Of a stretch of DNA of 64,000 nt, positions 45,136 through 54,000 are shown piece after piece. The notes beneath the pieces were generated by a model, which saw nothing but the letters and a program-made list of their open reading frames with translations, was not told the origin of the DNA and did not search any database. Each line of letters starts with the position of its first letter. Position 1 is the first letter of the stretch. The position numbers were made by a program, and so were the translations under genes. This DNA comes from Nostoc sp. FACHB-892. GTDB taxonomy: Bacteria; Cyanobacteriota; Cyanobacteriia; Cyanobacteriales; Nostocaceae. Location: assembly GCF_014698795.1 (NCBI RefSeq), contig NZ_JACJTR010000026.1, forward strand, positions 37,145 to 101,144, read 5' to 3'.

Positions 45136-47004
45136 CTACTCCCCATCAACTAAGCTTGGTGCTTTACTGTACTTGGCCACCAGACTGGCTAAAAGTGGTA
45201 AATCAATCGGTTTAGAAATATAGTCATCTACTCCAGCTGCTAAACAAATTTCGCGATCGCCTTTCATTGCCCTTGCTGTTTGTACAATTATCGGAATCGC
45301 CTGATATTGCCGATTTTCTCGCAGCTGCTGTACTAAGTTAAGACCATTTGCATCTGCCAGATGAACATCCATTAAAATCACCACTGGGTGTAACTGTGTT
45401 AGAGCTTCCCACATTTCGTCAGCATTCTTAACCCAAGTCACCTGATATCCCAATTCACGTAGATAAATTTGCATCAAATTAGCGTTGGGAAAATCATTTT
45501 CTACCAGCAAAATCTCTACAGACGAGCTAGAGGTGAAAGGCAAAGAAGATGAATATTTTGCTTCCCCTGCTTCCTCTGCCTCTTCTGCTTCCCCTGCTCC
45601 CCCTCCTTCCTCATCTCCCGCCTCTTGCTTAAGGGGAAGTACAAGGGTAAAACGGGAACCGCGATCTACTTCAGATTCAACTTTTACAGAACCACCGTGA
45701 ATTTGGGCGAGTTTCCGAGTCACTGTTAAACCCAAACCAGTACCTTCAGCACCACCAGCGACAGCCTTGGCAATTTGGAAATAGGGTTCAAACAGTTGAA
45801 CTTGGTCTTCTTGGGAAATGCCAGTGCCAGTATCCCAAACTGTAAAATGCATAAAGACACCTTTGGGAGCAACCTGTAAGCCAACACTTCCTTTACTAGT
45901 AAACTTTAGGGCGTTGGAGAGTAAATTAAACAGCATTTGCTTGAGTCGCAAGGGATCAGCTACTAGGGTTGTAATATCGGGGTCAAGTTCTAGACGAAGT
46001 TTCAAACCCTTATTAGCGGCTTTCTCTTTCACCAGTGCCAAAACATTGGTACACAGTAGTGGGACATCTATTGTTTCCCACTGCACTTCTAGTTGATTTG
46101 CTTCAATTTTAGAAAGATCCAAAATATCATTTATCAGAGCTAGCAAGTGCTTGCCGCTAGACTGAATGATATTTAAATACTCTTGCTGGCGTTCTTTAGT
46201 TGGTTCGTACCCTTGAGCTAAAAGCAGGTGGGTAAACCCAATCATAGAACTTAGGGGTGTCCGAATTTCGTGGCTGGTGTTTGCCAGAAACTGATTTTTG
46301 AGTTGATTGGTGCGCTCCAATTCTTGATTAGAGTTACTTAACTGTTGATACCGTTGTTGCCAAGACAGGATCTTTCTAAGCTGTACTAAGGCTGTAGTAC
46401 AGTGTTTGGCAGACCTTGCCATCAATTGTGATCTGAGTTGAGCTTGTAATTCTTCTATGAGCGACTCACGATTAGAGTTTAGGCCTGCTAGAGCGATAAT
46501 TAGCCAGCCCATGACGTTGCCAGAATCATCAGCTAACCGCCAAGCGCTCGGTGGTTGCTGATTCTCAAGCTGTTGCAAATCTTCGAGTTCTATAACCTCT
46601 TGCAATCTCAACAGCAGCTTTTTTTCTGCTGTCAGCACTTCTAAAAATAAAGGTTGTGAGTTTGGCGATGGAGAACGAGAAACATAGCAAACTGTGGCAA
46701 CAGTTTCTTGTGGTTGAAACAGAGCAATGCCTACGGCACAATCTGTAAGCGCCAGATTACTGCTGTGAACAGCACTGTTAATCTCGTTTACTACAGTTTG
46801 GAGAATTTGTGCTTCTGCGGCTTCTGCCTGTGGGACATTGTTACAAGCAGAAAGTACACAATCACTAAGGCGACTTTGCAACTGGTTCAAGCTGCTCTCC
46901 AGCCACAACTTGGCGCGAAGTTGCTGAATTGTTGTCAAAGGTTTTGGCCTTGCATCTATCTGTGAGTTCTGGTCTGGTAAGCTTGAATACTGCTGCATGG
47001 TCAA
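45136..47004 (-). CDS. hybrid histidine kinase (sensor, HisKA, HATPase, receiver)
   Basis: 622 residues, cytoplasmic (no membrane helix). The N-terminal ~215 residues are a GAF-like sensing region. HisKA has LANTSHEIRTPLSSMIGFTH with the phospho-His near 246, HATPase about 350-465 (DTGTGISQEDQ, GTGLGLTVTRK), and a C-terminal receiver about 498-615 with the phospho-Asp in ILMDVHLADANGL (near 545) and ISKPID. Between HATPase and receiver lies a Gly/Glu/Ala-only linker (EEGGGAGEAEEAEEAGEA) encoded by a purine-rich repeat tract (45540-45630) like those found between genes here. No partner gene is adjacent. Confidence 0.94.
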   Translation of the reverse strand: MTMQQYSSLPDQNSQIDARPKPLTTIQQLRAKLWLESSLNQLQSRLSDCVLSACNNVPQAEAAEAQILQTVVNEINSAVHSSNLALTDCAVGIALFQPQETVATVCYVSRSPSPNSQPLFLEVLTAEKKLLLRLQEVIELEDLQQLENQQPPSAWRLADDSGNVMGWLIIALAGLNSNRESLIEELQAQLRSQLMARSAKHCTTALVQLRKILSWQQRYQQLSNSNQELERTNQLKNQFLANTSHEIRTPLSSMIGFTHLLLAQGYEPTKERQQEYLNIIQSSGKHLLALINDILDLSKIEANQLEVQWETIDVPLLCTNVLALVKEKAANKGLKLRLELDPDITTLVADPLRLKQMLFNLLSNALKFTSKGSVGLQVAPKGVFMHFTVWDTGTGISQEDQVQLFEPYFQIAKAVAGGAEGTGLGLTVTRKLAQIHGGSVKVESEVDRGSRFTLVLPLKQEAGDEEGGGAGEAEEAEEAGEAKYSSSLPFTSSSSVEILLVENDFPNANLMQIYLRELGYQVTWVKNADEMWEALTQLHPVVILMDVHLADANGLNLVQQLRENRQYQAIPIIVQTARAMKGDREICLAAGVDDYISKPIDLPLLASLVAKYSKAPSLVDGE

Positions 47005-47083
47005 CTAGACCGCTGAACAAGTTTAGCTTTGCATAAAAATCCTAAAAGGATTCTATGTATATTAGCGGACAATTCTCTTTTAT

Positions 47084-47127
47084 TTATAAACCATAACCTA
47101 TGTTGTTATAAACCATAACTTATGATG
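47084..47127. repeat. two 22-base direct repeats in a divergent promoter region
   Basis: TTATAAACCATAACCTATGTTG (first 20 bases given by TTATAAACCATAACCTATGT) at 47084-47105 is repeated at 47106-47127 with 2 differences, and TATAAACCA recurs near 47160. It lies between the hybrid kinase and permease genes and could be a regulator binding site. Confidence 0.5.
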
Positions 47128-47203
47128 TTAAATTTAGCCGCTAATCCGAAAAAATTATTATATAAACCACGGATCTAAAATTTTTGAAAGCAACTTAAGC
47201 CTT

Positions 47204-48070
47204 ATGGATACACAATTTGCCCAACTAATCGTTAACGGGATTGCGGTTGGGAGCATTATTGCTTTAGCCGCAGTCGGACTCACTCTTACCTACGGAATTT
47301 TACGGTTATCTAACTTCGCTCATGGTGACTTTCTCACTCTAGGAGCCTATCTGACCTGGCTAATAAACACTATTGGAGTCAATATTTGGCTGTCGATGAT
47401 CCTGGGAGCGGCGGGAACAGTAGCAGCAATGCTGTTATCGGAAAAGTTACTCTGGTCAAAGATGCGCTCTATTCGTGCTACTTCCACTACGCTGATTATT
47501 ATTTCTATCGGACTTGCCTTATTTCTTCGCAATGGCATTATTTTTATCTGGGGTGGCAAGAACCAAAATTATAATTTACCTGTCACGCCAGCTTTAGACA
47601 TCTTTGGTTTAAAGGTGCCGCAAAATCAATTATTGGTATTGGGGTTAGCGGTGCTAGCAATTTTGGCGCTGCATTACTTGCTGCAAAATACCAAAATTGG
47701 TAAGGCGATGCGAGCAGTTGCTGACGATCTGGACTTAGCCAGAGTTTCAGGTATTAATGTTGACCGAGTAATTCTTTGGACTTGGGTAATTGCCGGCAGT
47801 CTTACGTCACTGGGCGGCAGTATGTATGGGTTAATTACAGCCGTGCGTCCGAATATGGGATGGTTTTTAATTTTACCATTATTTGCCTCAGTAATTCTTG
47901 GTGGGATAGGCAACCCTTACGGTGCGATCGCAGCAGCTTTTATTATTGGCATCGTCCAAGAAATCAGCACCCCTTGGCTGGGTTCGCAGTACAAACAAGG
48001 TGTAGCACTGTTAATCATGATTTTGGTGCTGCTCATTCGTCCCAAAGGTTTATTCAAAGGAACGATTTGA
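47204..48070 (+). CDS. natD: branched-chain/neutral amino acid ABC transporter permease (LivH type, NatD-like)
   Basis: 288 residues, about eight membrane helices. The family signature LTYGILRLSNFAHGDFLTLGAY is at the N-terminal side and the conserved EAA-like loop AMRAVADDLDLARVSGINVD in the middle, ending LLIRPKGLFKG. In the plasma membrane, LivH-type permeases pair with a LivM-type permease and ATPases. No other transporter subunit is near. This fits the Anabaena N-I neutral amino acid system, where natD is separate from natABC, so NatD is the likely identity; the symbol is an inference from family and isolation. Confidence 0.85.
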   Translation: MDTQFAQLIVNGIAVGSIIALAAVGLTLTYGILRLSNFAHGDFLTLGAYLTWLINTIGVNIWLSMILGAAGTVAAMLLSEKLLWSKMRSIRATSTTLIIISIGLALFLRNGIIFIWGGKNQNYNLPVTPALDIFGLKVPQNQLLVLGLAVLAILALHYLLQNTKIGKAMRAVADDLDLARVSGINVDRVILWTWVIAGSLTSLGGSMYGLITAVRPNMGWFLILPLFASVILGGIGNPYGAIAAAFIIGIVQEISTPWLGSQYKQGVALLIMILVLLIRPKGLFKGTI

Positions 48071-48091
48071 GCAGCACCATTCCACTTCTAA

Positions 48092-48229
48092 CTATTCAAT
48101 AATGTGGAAATAGAAGGCTGCCACCACAAAATTGATAGCTAACAAGAACAGTGCCCAGCCTGTGCGAAAGGCGTAGGGAGGTTTAGCTCCACTGTCGGCA
48201 ACTGCGGAATCCTTCGTTTTAGCGGTCAT
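48092..48229 (-). CDS. psaX: photosystem I subunit PsaX
   Basis: 45 residues, ATG at 48227-48229, stop at 48092-48094. AGGAG lies 8 bases upstream. The sequence has a polar N-terminus rich in Lys and Ala, then KPPYAFRTGWALFLLAINFV and VAAFYFHIIE, that is one membrane helix with the YxFRTxW and INFxVAAxYF features of PsaX. PsaX is a small peripheral one-helix subunit of photosystem I that holds a chlorophyll, present in some cyanobacteria only. It is too short to be found by simple length filters. It lies between the permease and lipA genes, away from psaA/psaB. Confidence 0.92.
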   Translation of the reverse strand: MTAKTKDSAVADSGAKPPYAFRTGWALFLLAINFVVAAFYFHIIE

Positions 48230-48329
48230 AATGCGATTCTCCTAATGTCACGACTTTTTAAGAAATACCAAACTGGCGTACCAAATATTCAAATTCTTTA
48301 AGAATATTTGTGTGAAGTTAAGAATTGGG

Positions 48330-48440
48330 GAGTGGGGACTGGGGACTGGGTATTGGGCATTGGGTATGGGGCATTAGTTATTTCTTCCCCTGCTCCCTCA
48401 TCTCCGGCTTCTACTCCTCACTCCCTACTCCCTCCTCTCC
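48330..48440. repeat. low-complexity tract GGGGACTGGGTATTGGGCAT and pyrimidine-rich follow-on
   Basis: About 15-mers with GGGGACTGG/GGGCATTGG words, then CCCTGCTCCCTCATCTCC. Related words occur at 21035-21060, 22281-22302 and 45108-45140. The tract continues into the very 3' end of lipA, which has a short Gly/Glu/Ser-rich tail. Confidence 0.5.
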
Positions 48441-49337
48441 AGCATGATAGGAACTGCGAACCAGAGGCCCAGAACGAACATGGTTAAATCCCATTTCCCA
48501 TGCTAATCTGCCGAGTCGATCGAATTCCTCTGGAGTCCAATATTTTTGGACTGGTAGATGTTCTAAAGAAGGACGCATATACTGCCCAAGAGTTAAGCGA
48601 TCGCACCCCACAGTTCTGAGATCAGCCATTGCTTCGACGACTTCATCAAGTGTTTCTCCGTGTCCCAGCATCAAACCTGATTTGGTGGGAGTTGTCGGAT
48701 CGATTTCTTTGACCATAGCCAGTACCGAGAGGGAGCGATCGTACTTGGCTCCCCGGCGCACTGGCCCAGTTAACCGTCGCACTGTCTCAATATTGTGATT
48801 AAAACAAGCAGGTTTGGCTTTCACAATCATCGCTATTCGCTGGTATTGACCTGACTCCCCAATACCAGCACCACCCCAAAAATCTGGTGTTAGCACTTCA
48901 ATTTGAGTCTCTGGATTCAACTGGCGGATAGTTGCGATCGTCTCTACAAAGTGACCTGCGCCCTGATCGGGCAAGTCATCACGGGCTACAGAAGTCAGCA
49001 CCACATAACGCAATCCCAAAAGCTGCACCGCCTGTGCTACCTTTTGGGGTTCTTCTAAATCAAGAGCCATCGGTGCATGACCTTTATCTACTTGACAGAA
49101 AGCACAAGAGCGTGTGCAAGTAGGCCCCATTAGTAAGAAAGTTGCAGTTTTTTGGGCATAGCACTCCCCTCGGTTGGGACAGCGCCCTTCTTCGCAAATC
49201 GTGTGAATTTGGCGCTGCTTAATAATCCGTTGTACGGTAGAGATTTCACTGGCTTTGCCAATAGAGCGACGTAACCAGCTAGGCATTGCCTTAATTTCAG
49301 ACTTTAGGTCGGCTTGTTGTGACGAAATCATAGACAT
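48411..49337 (-). CDS. lipA: lipoyl synthase
   Basis: 308 residues. It has both iron-sulfur sites: the auxiliary cluster motif CEEGRCPNRGEC and the radical-SAM motif CTRSCAFCQVDKG, in the right order, plus TPTKSGLMLGHGET and YMRPSLEHLPVQKY near the C-terminus, and RSSYHAGEE at the end with the conserved RSSY serine. It inserts two sulfurs into octanoyl groups to make lipoyl cofactor for pyruvate dehydrogenase and related complexes. The last ~10 residues derive from a low-complexity tract that varies in these genomes. Nostoc-type genomes usually carry two lipA genes. Confidence 0.97.
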   Translation of the reverse strand: MSMISSQQADLKSEIKAMPSWLRRSIGKASEISTVQRIIKQRQIHTICEEGRCPNRGECYAQKTATFLLMGPTCTRSCAFCQVDKGHAPMALDLEEPQKVAQAVQLLGLRYVVLTSVARDDLPDQGAGHFVETIATIRQLNPETQIEVLTPDFWGGAGIGESGQYQRIAMIVKAKPACFNHNIETVRRLTGPVRRGAKYDRSLSVLAMVKEIDPTTPTKSGLMLGHGETLDEVVEAMADLRTVGCDRLTLGQYMRPSLEHLPVQKYWTPEEFDRLGRLAWEMGFNHVRSGPLVRSSYHAGEEGVGSEE

Positions 49338-49671
49338 CCAGGGAAGATGCGGATATTGAGTAACGGTAACGGTCTGTCAATTAACAAATGATACATAACA
49401 ATAGGCGCAGGGATCGGCAGAGGCGAGGATGCTTTTAATCAAATCACGATGCCCCTTATGCCCTAGAACTAAGCTAAAGCCTTAAATATCACCATGACAC
49501 AAATTGAAAAGAGCAAAAGCAAAAGTTTTGCAAAATACCTCTACCAGTGTCATTTATACCGAAATATACTATCCCCCAATTTCTAGAAATTTTGTATATA
49601 GTGGGGGAATTCTCAATGACAATCGGCAAAGCCGCTATTTACACTTAAAGTTTCTGTTAGAGCGAACAGTC

Positions 49672-50355
49672 GTGGCAAGCAACAAGATTTTAGTTATCGA
49701 TGACACTACAGTTGTCAGGGTGAAAGTACGAGAAATGTTGCCTCCAGGCAATTTTGAGGTACTGGAAGCAAAAGACGGTTTGGAAGGACTAAATTTTATT
49801 CTTCAGGAAAAACTCAGCCTGATTATGCTGGATTTCCTGTTGCCTAAAATGAGTGGCTGGGAGGTTTTCCAGAAAGTTCAAGCCGATCCGGAGTTACGAA
49901 AAATTCCTTTGGTGATCATGTCTGGTCGCAAAGAAGAGGTGACTGAGAAAATCACAGAACCCTTTGAATACTTTGAATTTCTGGGTAAGCCTTTTGATCA
50001 GAAGCAACTAATTGGCGCGATTAAGTTAGCTATGACCAAGGCGAAACAGCCACGCCCAGAACTAGCCTCAGTAGGAGCAGCAGTTGCCGTTAAAAATAGC
50101 ACAGTTGCAACTTCTAGTGTCGCTAATGCTACGGTAGCAGCCCCTAGTGTCGCCAATACTACAGTAATAACTCCTAGTGCTACAAATACTGCGATGCCTA
50201 CGGCGGCAAGCAATGCAACTCCTAGCACCGGAGGAGCCTCCAACGCAGAAATTGATGCATTGAACGAGAAAATTGTCAAAATGCAAGCTGAAATCGATGG
50301 CTTAAAGAAACAGCTAACTCAGGTTGTGACCTTTATTAAACAAAAAATCAAGTAG
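49672..50355 (+). CDS. single-domain response regulator with Ala/Thr-rich tail
   Basis: 227 residues from the GTG at 49672, chosen because the receiver domain begins three residues later (KILVIDDTTVVRVKVREML). A start at 49504 would add 56 residues of non-coding character. Receiver about 4-125 with phospho-Asp in LIMLDFLLPKMSGWEV and KPFDQKQL. The second part is an Ala/Thr/Ser/Val repeat linker (NATVAAPSVANTTVITPSAT) followed by a short coiled coil (IDALNEKIVKMQAEIDGLKK). No output domain, so it probably acts by protein contact. The paired kinase is not adjacent. Confidence 0.87.
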   Translation: MASNKILVIDDTTVVRVKVREMLPPGNFEVLEAKDGLEGLNFILQEKLSLIMLDFLLPKMSGWEVFQKVQADPELRKIPLVIMSGRKEEVTEKITEPFEYFEFLGKPFDQKQLIGAIKLAMTKAKQPRPELASVGAAVAVKNSTVATSSVANATVAAPSVANTTVITPSATNTAMPTAASNATPSTGGASNAEIDALNEKIVKMQAEIDGLKKQLTQVVTFIKQKIK

Positions 50356-50613
50356 CATTTGTGCTCATTATTATCGCAGCCAAAAATACTCCGTTTCTAA
50401 TAACGGATGTCCGATTAATAGCGGGTAAAAATAGTTAGTTCAAAAATACTTATGTTGATAAATCATCGTTGACAACAAAATTCAAAAACTGGAAAAATAG
50501 CTAACAATTATTTCCACCTTTATCAACTTTGGATTTTGAATTCCCCGATCGCGTAACGTCTTCGTGAGAAGAAGAGGTTGACAGTCTAGCAAAGCATCCT
50601 TAAACCCACTAAA

Positions 50614-50658
50614 CCTGCCGCAGTTTGCTCTTGAACTAATGAGAACGGCAGGCTTTTT
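50614..50658 (+). terminator. Rho-independent terminator
   Basis: CCTGCCG (50614-50620) pairs with CGGCAGG (50646-50652), followed by CTTTTTTG. It lies about 260 bases after the response regulator gene; the spacer between has no gene. Confidence 0.75.
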
Positions 50659-50784
50659 TGTTATGTAGCCTGCTCCATTTACAATCTGTGCTACTTGATG
50701 CTACTCCACTAATCGAAAGCACAGAAAAATTCGCTAAAAATATATTTAGGCAGCTTATGCCTTGATATCAAAATTACCAAGTGG

Positions 50785-50890
50785 TGGGGGTTTAAGTCCC
50801 CTGCTTCTATCAAGTAGCGCGTTTTGTGACGGGGATTTAGACCCCGACACAAAACGTAATTGCGTTAGCGTAGCGGGGCGTAGCCCATTG
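50785..50890. repeat. cluster of dispersed palindromic repeats
   Basis: GTTTTGTGACGGGG (50821-50834) and CCCCGACACAAAAC (50842-50855) form a near-perfect stem, preceded by GGGG TTTAAG CCCC (50785-50802) and followed by the GCGTTAGCGTAGCGGGGCGT element. These are the typical small palindromes of Nostoc. No gene lies in 50356-51063. Confidence 0.65.
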
Positions 50891-51063
50891 CAAATTGCGA
50901 ATTGTTTTACCTTTTCTAGAATTACATAGTCCAAGATAATACTTTAAGAAAAAATTAAATTTTTAAATACAAACTAAACAAAAGAATTCTTATTTCATGA
51001 TAATGATAGTCTTCGCATGGGAATACTAAGCCATAGAAACAAGAATTATGAGCATAGTCTGCG

Positions 51064-54000
51064 ATGTTGGTAGTATTAGATACATTATATGCGTTTCCTG
51101 GCTATCGCCTCACTGAGCAAATCTACTTAGGCAGTAAAACCCTAGTTTATCGTGGCATTAGAGAACAAGATCAAAAATCAGTTGTTCTCAAATTGATGCG
51201 AAATGAATATCCTACGTTCGCGGAAATTGCCCAGTTCCGCAATCAATATATCATTGCCAAAAACCTCGATCTTCCTGGCATAGTCAAAACCTATAGCTTA
51301 GAAAATTACCGTAACAGCTACGTCCTAGTGATGGAAGATTTTGGTGGCATTTCCCTCCAAGACTGGCGACTGGAGGACAAAGGGAAGGATGAAAACAGGT
51401 TTTCCTTAGATGAGTTTTTCAACATTGCCATTAAAATTGCTTCTACCCTTGAAGGATTGCATCGCGATCGCATCATTCATAAAGACATCAAGCCTGCCAA
51501 CATCCTGATCAACCCTACTACAGATGAAATAAAACTCATCGACTTTAGTATTGCCACCCTGCTACCAAAAGAAATTCAATTTGTCACGAATCCCAACGTT
51601 TTAGAAGGCACCCTAGCTTACATTTCCCCAGAACAAACCGGGAGAATGAACCGAGGTATTGACTACCGCACTGATTTTTATTCCCTCGGTGTCACCTTCT
51701 TTCAACTCCTCACCGGACAGTTGCCCTTCACAACTAAAGATCCGATGGAGTTAGTTTACTCTCACATTGCTAAACAACCGCTAAAAGCCGATCGGATTAA
51801 CTCTAATATTCCACTAATTTTGTCTGACATTATCAGCAAGCTGATGGCAAAAAATGCCGAAGACCGCTATCAGAGTGCTTTGGGATTAAAGCATGATTTG
51901 GAGATGTGCCAAAGCCAGTGGCAAGAAACAAAAAATATTCCACCCTTTGAACTAGGCGTTAAAGATATTTCAGACCATTTTGTAATTCCTGAAAAACTCT
52001 ATGGTCGCCAAAGTGAAGTTGAAACCCTACTCGCTGCTTTTAAGCGTGTGACACAAGGGGCAATAGAAATGATATTAGTCGCGGGTTTCTCTGGAATAGG
52101 CAAAACTGCTGTGGTCAATGAAATCCACAAACCTATTGTGCGGCAGCGTAGTTACTTCATCAAAGGAAAATTTGACCAGTTTCAACGTGATATTCCCTTG
52201 TCAGGATTGGTGCAAGCTTTTCGGGACTTAATCGGGCAACTGCTTTCAGAAACTGATGCCCAAATTCAACAATGGAAAGCCAAAATTCTGCGGGGATTGG
52301 GTACACAAACTCAGGTGATTATTGATGTAATCCCTGAACTTGAACAGATTATTGGCAAGCAACCTCCGGTTACAGAAATCTCTGGTAGTGCTGCCCAAAA
52401 TCGTTTCAATCTATTGTTTCAAAAATTCATCCAAATCTTTACAACCAAAGAACATCCCCTGGTTATTTTTTTGGATGATTTGCAATGGGCAGATATGGCA
52501 TCTTTGAAATTAATTCAATTATTAATGTCTGAAACCCCCTTGCCTTCTGTTTCAGAACAGATAGAAGATATGCGTGAAACAAAGGGAAGTTTCTTATTAG
52601 TTGGTTCGTACCGAGATAATGAAGTTTCCAAGGCACATCCACTTTCTTTAACACTACAGGAGATTCAAAAAGCAGGAGCAAATATTAATACGATCACTCT
52701 AGCACCGTTAAATCAGGGTGATTTAAATTATCTAATTGCTGATACCCTTAATTGCCCTGAAGTAGTTGCTGTTCCTCTCACCCAGATGGTGTTTGCCAAA
52801 ACTAAAGGTAACCCCTTCTTTTCCGTTCAATTCCTCAAGTCTTTATATGATGATGGACTAATTGTATTAAACTTTGATATTGGTTATTGGCAGTATGATA
52901 TTTCAAAAGTCAAAGAATTAGCTCTTACAGATGATGTAGTAGAATTTATCGCACTTCAAATAGAGAAGTTGCCAATCAATACCCAAAAAGTTCTGAGACT
53001 TGCTGCCTGTATTGGTAATCAATTTGACTTAAAAACTCTTGCGATCGTCAATGAAAAATCTGTAGTAGATACAGCATCAGACTTGTGGCAAGCATTACTC
53101 GATGGGCTAGTTTTCCCTCAAACCGAAAATTATAACATCTTTTCGCAAGATAATCTTAATCAAGAATTTATTGTTCATGGAATAGAATCTACACAATTTT
53201 CGAGTTCTAATTTACAGCTACCTAAATATAAATTCGTACATGACCGAGTGCAGCAAGCCGCTTATTCTTTGATTCCTAAAGAACAAAAAAAGCCAATTCA
53301 CTTAAAGATTGGACTACTGCTATTGAACAATATTCCAGTAGCAGAACAGGAAGAAAAGATTTTTGAGCTTGTCAACCAGTTTAATATCGCAGTAGAATTC
53401 ATCTCTCATCAAGCTAAACGAGATGAACTAGCGCAAATGAATTTAATAGCTGGACGTAAAGCTTTAACATCAACGGCTTATCTCGCTGCGGTTAACTATT
53501 TAACTACTGGTATTCAATTGCTAGCAGCTGATAGCTGGGAAACCAAACATGATCTTACCCTGGCTTTATATGAGACTGCGACAGAGGCAGCATACCTAGC
53601 TGGCAATTTTGAACAGATGGAGGAATTAGCAGAGGTGGTGTTAGCACGTGAAACACTACTAGAAAAAGTGAAAGTTTATGAAGTCAAAATTCAGGCTTAT
53701 GGGGCGCAGAATCAAGCACTAGAGGCTGTAAATACTGCATTAACCTTTTTAAAACTTTTGGGAGTGGAATTTCCTGAACATCCAAGCCAGTCTAATATTC
53801 AGTTAGCAATCGCAGAATTAACATCAAATCTCAACGGTAGGCCCATTGAGGATTTAATTAATCTCCCGGAAATGATAGAAGGGCCGCATATGGCAACTAT
53901 GCGTATCCTATCAACTGGAGCCTCTGTTGCTTATGCAGTCGCTCCTGAATTGTTTTTGCTGATTACTCTCAAACAAATCAGCTTATCGCTAAAACATGGT

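Noticed and set aside
49504..49671. Upstream extension of the response regulator
   Set aside because: Residues before the GTG at 49672 lack receiver homology and look non-coding.
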